Assembly: GCF_041504345.1 (NCBI RefSeq)
Contig: NZ_CP167894.1
Location: 1-64,000 of the forward strand
Reading direction: 5' to 3'
DNA length: 64,000 bases
DNA from: Vibrio sp. BS-M-Sm-2
Lineage (GTDB): Bacteria > Pseudomonadota > Gammaproteobacteria > Enterobacterales > Vibrionaceae
Part shown: piece after piece, positions 14,990-21,019 of the stretch
Layout: each line of letters starts with the position of its first letter
Numbering within the stretch: position 1 is the first letter of the stretch
Made by a program: the position numbers and the translations under genes
Notes under the pieces: generated by a model
What the model was told of the DNA's origin: nothing
The model's input: the letters and a program-made list of their open reading frames with translations, nothing else
The model's database searches: none

Positions 14990-17900
14990 AACCGCAACAG
15001 ACTTCTCAGTTACCTTAGACAACCAAGATGAAGCGTTCTTTACATTCGATGGTGGTCAATCGGGAAGCCAAGATAACGTGGGGGATGAGGAAGATGACGC
15101 TTCTGGCACATCTGTTGATGTGAAGATTCTTGAAGAGCCTCTATTCGGTGAACTTTACGATGTAAGTGGCGGTGGTAAAGTATTAATTAATGCTGGGGAT
15201 ATCATCAGCAGTGATGCTCAAATCGAGTATGAGCAGGATCAGAATGCTGTCGATAATTTAGACTTCGTCGCAAGTACTTTCCAGAATCAGGTTGGTAGTG
15301 GTACGAATAGCGTTAGTTACTTGCAGGGTAGTGTGGTTATTAGTGCTGGTTTATACGATGGTACGGCACCGACGGAAGATAATATCGACGATACGCCGTC
15401 GTATCTTGTTTACGATAGTAATAACCAAGAAGATGGTTTTGGTGTTTCGAAGAGTTCGACAGCGAGCAGTGGCGAACTAGATGTAATTAGTGGTGGTTCA
15501 CAAGAATACATTTCAATTGATTACTCTGCGACAGGTGCGTCAATTACTGAGGCCAACATTGAGTTTGGTAGTGTATATGGTAATTACAATGCGGGTAATA
15601 ACGCAGGTGGTCGTATTGAAGTTATCGCTCTTGATGAAGCAGGTAATGTTGTCGGAACGTTCTTCTTCGATAGCGATGAATCAGGTGAGAACGGACTGTC
15701 CATCGATAACAATGGTAATGCCACAGTTAATGTTCAAGTCGACGGTGGGTTCTCAGAGCTTAGAGTATTTACGACTCAAGATGGCTCTGACGATCCGGAT
15801 AAAAATTCAAACATCACTCTTAAAGGTGTAGATGTTGTTAGTGCAGAATTAACTGAAGAGATTGATTACCAGTCTATCGATTCAAGCGGTTTAGTTAGTG
15901 ACGACGTCGCTCAACTTACGATAGCTCCAAACACAACGAATGCTAATCCAGTTGCTCAAGATGACACGGTGTCTGTATTCGGTGGCTTATCTGGTTACTA
16001 CTACAGCTCTAATGACACCGTTAACGGCAACATCGACTCGGTTCAAGATGCATTGGATGTTATTGCCAGCAAAGATGCCGACCTTACATTTGAAGCAAAA
16101 GATATCAATTATACGCTAAACGGAAATAACGACGGCTTAAGTTCTCAAACTCAATTTGAAGATTTCCTAAATAATGACTCTAGTTCTGTTGAGGGTACAG
16201 TAGGCGATCACACTGACGGTGTTGTTCAGATGAGCGGGTCAGTTTATCTAGAAGCCGGTGATTATGCGTTTAAAGTTACTGCTGATGATGGCTACACGAT
16301 CTTAATCGATGGAGTTGCGGTTGCTACTGTTGACCAGAATCAGTCATCTACTACTACATTGCATGATAAATTTACGATTGATAGTGATGGTTACCATTCT
16401 ATAGAAATCGTTTATTGGGACCAAGGTGGTGCGGCTAACCTAGATATCAATCTTGGTACGGTTGATGGCAATGGTAATTACAACAATGGCGAGCATGACT
16501 TAAACGACTTCCCATTGATTGGTGATGTGTTGTCTGTTCAAGAAGGACAGTCGTTAACCGTAAATTCATCGTTACTTCTAGCTAACGATTATGACCCGAA
16601 TACGGGTGATACCTTTACCATTGTATCTGATGGGTTTAGCTCTAGCGACGGGGTGGTTGTGTATGATGCCAATACTGGAGAGATATCGTTTACACCAAAT
16701 GCAGGTGTTACGGGCACAGCTTCCTTTAGCTACACGATCATCGATAACGATGGTTTGACAGATACAGCAACTGTAACGACAACAGTAACTCCTATTAGCA
16801 ATGGATTAACTGTTAGCGCCGATTTAACGACGGCAAACGGCAATATTTCAGACTCTATTGTTTCAAACATCGCATCTAATTTGGCTAACAAGGCATTAGA
16901 CCCAACTGGTGACGGTGACGACAACCATCTTGAGACTACGAGTGGTGCTTGGCTCGATGCTCTTGGTGGCAATGATACTGTTGTATACGGTAACGGCGAT
17001 CATATGCAGGTACTTGGTCGTGAAGGCGATGACATCATTGTAGGTAATGGTGGCGGACTTGGCGTTGTTTCTGAAAACCTACAAGGCGGCGATGGTAGTG
17101 ACATTTTGGTTGGCGGTATAGATGCATCAACAAGCATTAATCTGTTGGGTGATGATACTGGAGAATCTGGTGATGATGTTCTTATTTCTCGCAGCCCGAC
17201 AACGAGTACAGCATACTATGGTGGTTCGGGTAATGATGTGGCATACCTAGCTGGCGAAAGTACTGACTACACCTTTAGTACAGTAGGGGCTCCAGATTTC
17301 CGCTTAACTCATACTGGAACTGGTAACGCCAATCATGATTTCTATAGCATTGAAGCGTTGTACTTCTCTGATGGTAAATTTGAAGTTCAAAGCGGCAACC
17401 TAATTAAAGTGGCAGAAGTTTACGAGCTAAACATCGATGTCGATCTGAACGACAATGATGGTAGTGAACAAGTGAGCTCTCTGGTAGTTAGCAATGTTCC
17501 ATCAGATGTAACACTCTCTGTAGGTACTAAACAGGCTGATGGAACTTGGGTTATTGATCCATCACAACTTGATGATGAAGGTAAAGTTACCGTTCTTGTT
17601 GAGGCTCCAGTTGACACCACCCCGGTACTAACTGTTAGAGCAGGCGCTCAAGAGGTGGATAGCCAAGGCCAACCAGTCGATTCAGAGGTGTTCGCCGATA
17701 CTCAAACTGGCACGATCGTTATGCCAAGTAGTGATATGAATGCAGCAAACACGATCATTGGTTTTGACGGTGATGATGTGCTGTTAGGTGACAGTGGTGG
17801 GGTTGTCGATAACTCTGTCGCACCAACTAACTACAATATTGCTTTAGTTGTTGATACTTCGGGAAGTATGGATGATGCGTTAAACAGCAACAGTAACCAG

Positions 17901-19622
17901 TCTAAATTAGATGCGGTTAAAGCATCACTTATTGCTATGTTGGCAGATATCGCCTCTCATCCGGGTATTATAAATCTGGCGTTGATTGGTTTTGAGGCGA
18001 GTGCGAGCATACAAATAGATTTGCAAAACTTAGAAGAATCAGACTTGGATCAGACGGTAAATCCCGCGATAAATACTTTAACTGCGGATGGTGCAACCAA
18101 CTATGAGTCTGCATTTGATTCTGCTAAAGATTGGTTTGAAGATGATGATCAACCATCGAGCTATGAAAACTTAACCTTCTTCTTAACTGATGGCAAACCT
18201 ACAGTCTCAAACAACTCTAGTAGTGGCGGCTCTACCACAGAGTTTGATGAGTTTGCTGACTCCGTTTCCGCTTTTGACGAATTGGCTGACGTTTCAAAAG
18301 TAAGAACCATCGGTATTGGTGATGGAATTGACTCTGAAATTCTAGAGCATTTTGCCAATGAGAATGGTTCTGCATACACTTATTCTTTAACCACAACGCA
18401 ACTAGCAAACTTTAGTTCAAGCACAGGCGAAGCTTGGAGCCTTGGTAACTTTACGGTTTCTGGCGGCACGGCGGTGTTGACGAATTCAAGTATCTTGTTG
18501 ACAGATTCTAGTGACACTTCCAGTTCGGCATCCATGACAAGCCCTGAATTTGTTGTAGCTGACGGTGAAGTTTCGGTACTGACATTTGATGCGTCACAGG
18601 GCAACGACTTTGGCGGTGGTGATTCGTTCAATTGGCAGGTGCAGAAATATGATGAACAGAGTCTGTCGTGGGTAAATGTTTCATCTGGAAGTGGCACTGG
18701 CTCAATAGAAACAGAACTGCTGCATGAAGGTAAATACCAGCTTGTACTTTCTGTCTACGAAGATCAAAGCGGCTACACTGCAGACGTATACTTAGACAAC
18801 TTTGCAATTAAGACGGTTTCTAGTTCGACTGGTAACGTGGAGATCGTTCAATCAAGCCAGGGTTTAGATGCTGCACTTGAAGAAGGCAGTAATGAAATTA
18901 CACTACTACCTGTAGGTAATGATGATCTAAGCGGTGGCGAAGGCAACGACATCTTGTTTGCTGATGTTATTAATACTGATAACTTACCATGGGATGAGAA
19001 GGGCCTAACTCGCCCAGATTTATTACCGGATGGCTCTGGCATCGAAGCATTAACGACGTTCTTGCAGATGGTGAATGGTGAAGAACCTACAGATATGGAA
19101 GTGTATGAGTACATCAAGAGCAACCATGAGTTGTTTAACGCTGGTAGCGATACGCGTGGTGGAGATGATACCGTTGTTGGTGGCCTAGGCGAAGATATCC
19201 TCTATGGCCAAGGCGGTGACGATACGCTGATAGGTGGACTTGGTGATGATATTTTAACGGGTGGTGACGGTGACGATCTGTTCAAGTGGGTCGACGAACC
19301 TTTCCAAGGTGATGTTGATACGATAACCGATTTCGCTCTAGGTGAAGACCATCTTGATATCTCGCAATTATTGCCAACGGAAAATTCAATGTCTGATCTT
19401 CTGGAACATATCACTATTGAGAAAGTCGATAACGGTGGCGGTGATAAAGATTTGGTTATTACTATTTCTGAAGACGCGAATAATGGAGGTCAAACACAAA
19501 CTATCATTCTTGATAATACGGGGAACCAGTTTGATTCAGTGAATGCTCAAGGTGATGGTAGTGTAATAAGTAGCGATTTGAGTAATTTGGTCAATCAATT
19601 ATTCGTTAACTTACCAGACTAA
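1..19622 (+). CDS. Giant RTX-family adhesin, type I secreted, 5' end outside window
   Basis: This is a very large cell-surface adhesin, probably exported by a type I system and used for attachment or biofilm. The frame is open from base 3, so the start and any N-terminal retention module lie upstream. Bases 1-14989 encode 48 tandem acidic 104-residue Ig/cadherin-like units. The unique C-terminal part then runs in this order: beta-rich domain (about 15000-15950); PA14-like domain (about 15980-16480, starts GLSGYYYSS); cadherin-like domain (about 16510-16790, ANDYDPNTGD); RTX-like GGNDTVVYGNGD segment (about 16900-17400); Ig-like domain (about 17410-17740); VWA domain with MIDAS DTSGSM at 17853 and LTDGKP near 18186, carrying an insert at about 18411-18835; RTX nonapeptides GGxGxDxxx (18930-19290); C-terminal secretion region ending at 19619. 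The domain calls come from motif reading. The adhesin role is inferred from the architecture shared with LapA, FrhA and MpIBP-type proteins. No ice-binding domain was recognised. Confidence 0.93.
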   Translation, partial: NDAPKITVTAVDSITEDDVSTDTVVASFEVSDTDTPLADLVTQIENDLNGYFVIDGTDVKLTDAGVAAVNNDELDLSSLTVEVSVSDGVNDAVSDDDTLDVNRVNDAPKITVTAVDSITEDDVSTDTVVASFEVSDTDTPLADLVTQIENDLNGYFVIDGTDVKLTDAGVAAVNNDELDLSSLTVEVSVSDGVNDAVSDDDTLDVNRVNDAPKITVTAVDSITEDDVSTDTVVASFEVSDTDTPLADLVTQIENDLNGYFVIDGTDVKLTDAGVAAVNNDELDLSSLTVEVSVSDGVNDAVSDDDTLDVNRVNDAPKITVTAVDSITEDDVSTDTVVASFEVSDTDTPLADLVTQIENDLNGYFVIDGTDVKLTDAGVAAVNNDELDLSSLTVEVSVSDGVNDAVSDDDTLDVNRVNDAPKITVTAVDSITEDDVSTDTVVASFEVSDTDTPLADLVTQIENDLNGYFVIDGTDVKLTDAGVAAVNNDELDLSSLTVEVSVSDGVNDAVSDDDTLDVNRVNDAPKITVTAVDSITEDDVSTDTVVASFEVSDTDTPLADLVTQIENDLNGYFVIDGTDVKLTDAGVAAVNNDELDLSSLTVEVSVSDGVNDAVSDDDTLDVNRVNDAPKITVTAVDSITEDDVSTDTVVASFEVSDTDTPLADLVTQIENDLNGYFVIDGTDVKLTDAGVAAVNNDELDLSSLTVEVSVSDGVNDAVSDDDTLDVNRVNDAPKITVTAVDSITEDDVSTDTVVASFEVSDTDTPLADLVTQIENDLNGYFVIDGTDVKLTDAGVAAVNNDELDLSSLTVEVSVSDGVNDAVSDDDTLDVNRVNDAPKITVTAVDSITEDDVSTDTVVASFEVSDTDTPLADLVTQIENDLNGYFVIDGTDVKLTDAGVAAVNNDELDLSSLTVEVSVSDGVNDAVSDDDTLDVNRVNDAPKITVTAVDSITEDDVSTDTVVASFEVSDTDTPLADLVTQIENDLNGYFVIDGTDVKLTDAGVAAVNNDELDLSSLTVEVSVSDGVNDAVSDDDTLDVNRVNDAPKITVTAVDSITEDDVSTDTVVASFEVSDTDTPLADLVTQIENDLNGYFVIDGTDVKLTDAGVAAVNNDELDLSSLTVEVSVSDGVNDAVSDDDTLDVNRVNDAPKITVTAVDSITEDDVSTDTVVASFEVSDTDTPLADLVTQIENDLNGYFVIDGTDVKLTDAGVAAVNNDELDLSSLTVEVSVSDGVNDAVSDDDTLDVNRVNDAPKITVTAVDSITEDDVSTDTVVASFEVSDTDTPLADLVTQIENDLNGYFVIDGTDVKLTDAGVAAVNNDELDLSSLTVEVSVSDGVNDAVSDDDTLDVNRVNDAPKITVTAVDSITEDDVSTDTVVASFEVSDTDTPLADLVTQIENDLNGYFVIDGTDVKLTDAGVAAVNNDELDLSSLTVEVSVSDGVNDAVSDDDTLDVNRVNDAPKITVTAVDSITEDDVSTDTVVASFEVSDTDTPLADLVTQIENDLNGYFVIDGTDVKLTDAGVAAVNNDELDLSSLTVEVSVSDGVNDAVSDDDTLDVNRVNDAPKITVTAVDSITEDDVSTDTVVASFEVSDTDTPLADLVTQIENDLNGYFVIDGTDVKLTDAGVAAVNNDELDLSSLTVEVSVSDGVNDAVSDDDTLDVNRVNDAPKITVTAVDSITEDDVSTDTVVASFEVSDTDTPLADLVTQIENDLNGYFVIDGTDVKLTDAGVAAVNNDELDLSSLTVEVSVSDGVNDAVSDDDTLDVNRVNDAPKITVTAVDSITEDDVSTDTVVASFEVSDTDTPLADLVTQIENDLNGYFVIDGTDVKLTDAGVAAVNNDELDLSSLTVEVSVSDGVNDAVSDDDTLDVNRVNDAPKITVTAVDSITEDDVSTDTVVASFEVSDTDTPLADLVTQIENDLNGYFVIDGTDVKLTDAGVAAVNNDELDLSSLTVEVSVSDGVNDAVSDDDTLDVNRVNDAPKITVTAVDSITEDDVSTDTVVASFEVSDTDTPLADLVTQIENDLNGYFVIDGTDVKLTDAGVAAVNNDELDLSSLTVEVSVSDGVNDAVSDDDTLDVNRVNDAPKITVTAVDSITEDDVSTDTVVASFEVSDTDTPLADLVTQIENDLNGYFVIDGTDVKLTDAGVAAVNNDELDLSSLTVEVSVSDGVNDAVSDDDTLDVNRVNDAPKITVTAVDSITEDDVSTDTVVASFEVSDTDTPLADLVTQIENDLNGYFVIDGTDVKLTDAGVAAVNNDELDLSSLTVEVSVSDGVNDAVSDDDTLDVNRVNDAPKITVTAVDSITEDDVSTDTVVASFEVSDTDTPLADLVTQIENDLNGYFVIDGTDVKLTDAGVAAVNNDELDLSSLTVEVSVSDGVNDAVSDDDTLDVNRVNDAPKITVTAVDSITEDDVSTDTVVASFEVSDTDTPLADLVTQIENDLNGYFVIDGTDVKLTDAGVAAVNNDELDLSSLTVEVSVSDGVNDAVSDDDTLDVNRVNDAPKITVTAVDSITEDDVSTDTVVASFEVSDTDTPLADLVTQIENDLNGYFVIDGTDVKLTDAGVAAVNNDELDLSSLTVEVSVSDGVNDAVSDDDTLDVNRVNDAPKITVTAVDSITEDDVSTDTVVASFEVSDTDTPLADLVTQIENDLNGYFVIDGTDVKLTDAGVAAVNNDELDLSSLTVEVSVSDGVNDAVSDDDTLDVNRVNDAPKITVTAVDSITEDDVSTDTVVASFEVSDTDTPLADLVTQIENDLNGYFVIDGTDVKLTDAGVAAVNNDELDLSSLTVEVSVSDGVNDAVSDDDTLDVNRVNDAPKITVTAVDSITEDDVSTDTVVASFEVSDTDTPLADLVTQIENDLNGYFVIDGTDVKLTDAGVAAVNNDELDLSSLTVEVSVSDGVNDAVSDDDTLDVNRVNDAPKITVTAVDSITEDDVSTDTVVASFEVSDTDTPLADLVTQIENDLNGYFVIDGTDVKLTDAGVAAVNNDELDLSSLTVEVSVSDGVNDAVSDDDTLDVNRVNDAPKITVTAVDSITEDDVSTDTVVASFEVSDTDTPLADLVTQIENDLNGYFVIDGTDVKLTDAGVAAVNNDELDLSSLTVEVSVSDGVNDAVSDDDTLDVNRVNDAPKITVTAVDSITEDDVSTDTVVASFEVSDTDTPLADLVTQIENDLNGYFVIDGTDVKLTDAGVAAVNNDELDLSSLTVEVSVSDGVNDAVSDDDTLDVNRVNDAPKITVTAVDSITEDDVSTDTVVASFEVSDTDTPLADLVTQIENDLNGYFVIDGTDVKLTDAGVAAVNNDELDLSSLTVEVSVSDGVNDAVSDDDTLDVNRVNDAPKITVTAVDSITEDDVSTDTVVASFEVSDTDTPLADLVTQIENDLNGYFVIDGTDVKLTDAGVAAVNNDELDLSSLTVEVSVSDGVNDAVSDDDTLDVNRVNDAPKITVTAVDSITEDDVSTDTVVASFEVSDTDTPLADLVTQIENDLNGYFVIDGTDVKLTDAGVAAVNNDELDLSSLTVEVSVSDGVNDAVSDDDTLDVNRVNDAPKITVTAVDSITEDDVSTDTVVASFEVSDTDTPLADLVTQIENDLNGYFVIDGTDVKLTDAGVAAVNNDELDLSSLTVEVSVSDGVNDAVSDDDTLDVNRVNDAPKITVTAVDSITEDDVSTDTVVASFEVSDTDTPLADLVTQIENDLNGYFVIDGTDVKLTDAGVAAVNNDELDLSSLTVEVSVSDGVNDAVSDDDTLDVNRVNDAPKITVTAVDSITEDDVSTDTVVASFEVSDTDTPLADLVTQIENDLNGYFVIDGTDVKLTDAGVAAVNNDELDLSSLTVEVSVSDGVNDAVSDDDTLDVNRVNDAPKITVTAVDSITEDDVSTDTVVASFEVSDTDTPLADLVTQIENDLNGYFVIDGTDVKLTDAGVAAVNNDELDLSSLTVEVSVSDGVNDAVSDDDTLDVNRVNDAPKITVTAVDSITEDDVSTDTVVASFEVSDTDTPLADLVTQIENDLNGYFVIDGTDVKLTDAGVAAVNNDELDLSSLTVEVSVSDGVNDAVSDDDTLDVNRVNDAPKITVTAVDSITEDDVSTDTVVASFEVSDTDTPLADLVTQIENDLNGYFVIDGTDVKLTDAGVAAVNNDELDLSSLTVEVSVSDGVNDAVSDDDTLDVNRVNDAPKITVTAVDSITEDDVSTDTVVASFEVSDTDTPLADLVTQIENDLNGYFVIDGTDVKLTDAGVAAVNNDELDLSSLTVEVSVSDGVNDAVSDDDTLDVNRVNDAPKITVTAVDSITEDDVSTDTVVASFEVSDTDTPLADLVTQIENDLNGYFVIDGTDVKLTDAGVAAVNNDELDLSSLTVEVSVSDGVNDAVSDDDTLDVNRVNDAPKITVTAVDSITEDDVSTDTVVASFEVSDTDTPLADLVTQIENDLNGYFVIDGTDVKLTDAGVAAVNNDELDLSSLTVEVSVSDGVNDAVSDDDTLDVNRVNDAPKITVTAVDSITEDDVSTDTVVASFEVSDTDTPLADLVTQIENDLNGYFVIDGTDVKLTDAGVAAVNNDELDLSSLTVEVSVSDGVNDAVSDDDTLDVNRVNDAPKITVTAVDSITEDDVSTDTVVASFEVSDTDTPLADLVTQIENDLNGYFVIDGTDVKLTDAGVAAVNNDELDLSSLTVEVSVSDGVNDAVSDDDTLDVNRVNDAPKITVTAVDSITEDDVSTDTVVASFEVSDTDTPLADLVTQIENDLNGYFVIDGTDVKLTDAGVAAVNNDELDLSSLTVEVSVSDGVNDAVSDDDTLDVNRVNDAPKITVTAVDSITEDDVSTDTVVASFEVSDTDTPLADLVTQIENDLNGYFVIDGTDVKLTDAGVAAVNNDELDLSSLTVEVSVSDGVNDAVSDDDTLDVNRVNDAPKITVTAVDSITEDDVSTDTVVASFEVSDTDTPLADLVTQIENDLNGYFVIDGTDVKLTDAGVAAVNNDELDLSSLTVEVSVSDGVNDAVSDDDTLDVNRVNDAPTATDFSVTLDNQDEAFFTFDGGQSGSQDNVGDEEDDASGTSVDVKILEEPLFGELYDVSGGGKVLINAGDIISSDAQIEYEQDQNAVDNLDFVASTFQNQVGSGTNSVSYLQGSVVISAGLYDGTAPTEDNIDDTPSYLVYDSNNQEDGFGVSKSSTASSGELDVISGGSQEYISIDYSATGASITEANIEFGSVYGNYNAGNNAGGRIEVIALDEAGNVVGTFFFDSDESGENGLSIDNNGNATVNVQVDGGFSELRVFTTQDGSDDPDKNSNITLKGVDVVSAELTEEIDYQSIDSSGLVSDDVAQLTIAPNTTNANPVAQDDTVSVFGGLSGYYYSSNDTVNGNIDSVQDALDVIASKDADLTFEAKDINYTLNGNNDGLSSQTQFEDFLNNDSSSVEGTVGDHTDGVVQMSGSVYLEAGDYAFKVTADDGYTILIDGVAVATVDQNQSSTTTLHDKFTIDSDGYHSIEIVYWDQGGAANLDINLGTVDGNGNYNNGEHDLNDFPLIGDVLSVQEGQSLTVNSSLLLANDYDPNTGDTFTIVSDGFSSSDGVVVYDANTGEISFTPNAGVTGTASFSYTIIDNDGLTDTATVTTTVTPISNGLTVSADLTTANGNISDSIVSNIASNLANKALDPTGDGDDNHLETTSGAWLDALGGNDTVVYGNGDHMQVLGREGDDIIVGNGGGLGVVSENLQGGDGSDILVGGIDASTSINLLGDDTGESGDDVLISRSPTTSTAYYGGSGNDVAYLAGESTDYTFSTVGAPDFRLTHTGTGNANHDFYSIEALYFSDGKFEVQSGNLIKVAEVYELNIDVDLNDNDGSEQVSSLVVSNVPSDVTLSVGTKQADGTWVIDPSQLDDEGKVTVLVEAPVDTTPVLTVRAGAQEVDSQGQPVDSEVFADTQTGTIVMPSSDMNAANTIIGFDGDDVLLGDSGGVVDNSVAPTNYNIALVVDTSGSMDDALNSNSNQSKLDAVKASLIAMLADIASHPGIINLALIGFEASASIQIDLQNLEESDLDQTVNPAINTLTADGATNYESAFDSAKDWFEDDDQPSSYENLTFFLTDGKPTVSNNSSSGGSTTEFDEFADSVSAFDELADVSKVRTIGIGDGIDSEILEHFANENGSAYTYSLTTTQLANFSSSTGEAWSLGNFTVSGGTAVLTNSSILLTDSSDTSSSASMTSPEFVVADGEVSVLTFDASQGNDFGGGDSFNWQVQKYDEQSLSWVNVSSGSGTGSIETELLHEGKYQLVLSVYEDQSGYTADVYLDNFAIKTVSSSTGNVEIVQSSQGLDAALEEGSNEITLLPVGNDDLSGGEGNDILFADVINTDNLPWDEKGLTRPDLLPDGSGIEALTTFLQMVNGEEPTDMEVYEYIKSNHELFNAGSDTRGGDDTVVGGLGEDILYGQGGDDTLIGGLGDDILTGGDGDDLFKWVDEPFQGDVDTITDFALGEDHLDISQLLPTENSMSDLLEHITIEKVDNGGGDKDLVITISEDANNGGQTQTIILDNTGNQFDSVNAQGDGSVISSDLSNLVNQLFVNLPD

Positions 19623-19626
19623 AAAC

Positions 19627-19652
19627 AAAAAGGGCCGAAAGGCCCTTTTTTA
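19627..19652 (+). terminator. Rho-independent terminator of the adhesin gene
   Basis: The stem AAAGGGCC / GGCCCTTT has a GAAA tetraloop and is followed by a run of six T. It begins a few bases after the TAA stop of the adhesin gene. The A-rich left flank could also let it stop rlmI transcription arriving from the other side. Confidence 0.9.
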
Positions 19653-19696
19653 ATACGTCTGTTTTGCTATAAAAGCTAGATTCTAAAGCACGAAAA

Positions 19697-20890
19697 TTAA
19701 AGCACCTTACAAGCAAAACCTTTTAGGTAGAAGCCTTCTGGGTAGGCCGTGTCTGTTAGGTGATCGGCAGCTTGCTCGAAGCGTTCTACGAACTTAACAG
19801 TGCGGCCTGCGTCTAATGCTGCGTCGGCGATGATTTTCTGGAACAAATCAGTACCCATTAAACCAGAGCAAGAGTAGGTGAGTAGAGTGCCACCTGGTTT
19901 CAGGATTTGCATCGCAAGCATGTTAACGTCTTTGTAGCCGTTAGCGCCTGAAGTCAGGTTGTTCTTGCTTGAAACAAACTTTGGTGGATCCATGATTACT
20001 ACGTCAAACTTAGTACCTTGGTCTCGATATTCACGAAGCAGTTTGAACACGTCAGCGTTTAGGAATACAGCGCGCTTTTTCGAGATATCAAACTCGTTAA
20101 GCTCAGCGTTGAACTTAGCGGTATCAAGAGCAAGTTGAGATACGTCAGCGTTGATAACACGCTTCGCGTCGCCTTTTAGTGCGTAAAGGCCAAAACCACC
20201 TGTGTATGAGAAACAGTTAAGGACATCTTTACCTTTAACGTACTTCATAGATTCTTTGCGGCTATCACGTTGGTCCATGTAGAAGCCCGTTTTGTGGCCT
20301 TCCATGATGTTTACACTGATTTTAACGCCATTCTCTTCAATCACAATTGACTTAGGTGGTTCTTCACCGTGAAGTACGCCGACAACCTGTTCTAGGCCTT
20401 CTTTTTTACGAACCGCTACGTCTGAACGCTCGTAGATGTTGCAGTCAGGGAAGCACTCGATTAACGCTTCAACTAACACGCTTTTGTTAAACTCAGCGCC
20501 AGCACTTAGCAGTTGGCAAACAAGGAAGTCTTGATACTTATCGATTGTGATACCTGGCAGGCCATCAGACTCTGCTGCGGTAAGGCGGTAGCCCGTTAGA
20601 CCATCACGTTTGATAATGTCTTCACGTAAAGACTGTGCGCCTTGAATTCGTTTTACGAAGAAGGCCTTGTTGATTTCTTCTTTTTCAAATGTCCAAACAC
20701 GAGCTCGAATTTGAGATTCCGGTGAGTAAGCCGCTTTTGCAAGCCACTGACCATTTTGAGCATATACGTCTACAGTTTCACCTTGTTTTGGTTCGCCTTC
20801 GACCTTATCGATACCGCGTGAAAATACCCAAGGGTGTTTGCGGCGTAGTGATTTATCTCGGCCTTTAGCTAGATGAATTGAAGGAGTCAT
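19697..20890 (-). CDS. rlmI: 23S rRNA (cytosine(1962)-C5)-methyltransferase RlmI
   Basis: The enzyme makes 5-methylcytosine at position 1962 of 23S rRNA using S-adenosylmethionine. The 397-residue product matches the E. coli RlmI length (396) and pattern. An N-terminal PUA domain begins [18 protein letters not shown]. It is followed by [11 protein letters not shown], then the Rossmann methyltransferase core with [16 protein letters not shown] (SAM-binding loop), [10 protein letters not shown], and a C-terminal TYSCSGLM containing the motif VI cysteine. The end LKGFACKVL is also family-typical. In E. coli rlmI sits with acyP, tusE and yccA, as here, although a chemoreceptor gene separates rlmI from acyP in this window and hspQ is absent. 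The gene converges on the adhesin gene. The ATG start gives the family length. Confidence 0.96.
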   Translation of the reverse strand: MTPSIHLAKGRDKSLRRKHPWVFSRGIDKVEGEPKQGETVDVYAQNGQWLAKAAYSPESQIRARVWTFEKEEINKAFFVKRIQGAQSLREDIIKRDGLTGYRLTAAESDGLPGITIDKYQDFLVCQLLSAGAEFNKSVLVEALIECFPDCNIYERSDVAVRKKEGLEQVVGVLHGEEPPKSIVIEENGVKISVNIMEGHKTGFYMDQRDSRKESMKYVKGKDVLNCFSYTGGFGLYALKGDAKRVINADVSQLALDTAKFNAELNEFDISKKRAVFLNADVFKLLREYRDQGTKFDVVIMDPPKFVSSKNNLTSGANGYKDVNMLAMQILKPGGTLLTYSCSGLMGTDLFQKIIADAALDAGRTVKFVERFEQAADHLTDTAYPEGFYLKGFACKVL

Positions 20891-20950
20891 AATTTACTCT
20901 GTTTGTTGAATTTGAAGGAGGGGTATTGTCGAGGAAGTACAGGTGAAAAG

Positions 20951-20980
20951 CAAATAAGAAAGGGCTGCAGAAGCAGCCCT
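20951..20980 (-). terminator. Terminator after the chemoreceptor gene
   Basis: The stem AGGGCTGC / GCAGCCCT has a four-base loop and, on the minus strand, is followed by TTCTTATTTG. It lies about 40 bp past the stop of the chemoreceptor gene and upstream of rlmI, so rlmI probably has its own promoter. Confidence 0.75.
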
Positions 20981-21019
20981 AGTAATGATTAATCAACACT
21001 TAGTGGTTGGATATCAGTA

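Noticed and set aside
15292..15831. Plus-strand frames of 62 and 113 codons in the adhesin C-terminal region
   Set aside because: They overlap the adhesin frame, which has clear domain motifs through this part, and they have low-complexity composition.
15000..19622. Ice-binding domain in the adhesin
   Set aside because: The RTX segments are irregular or close to the C-terminal secretion region. No regular array of threonine and asparagine ice-contact positions is visible.
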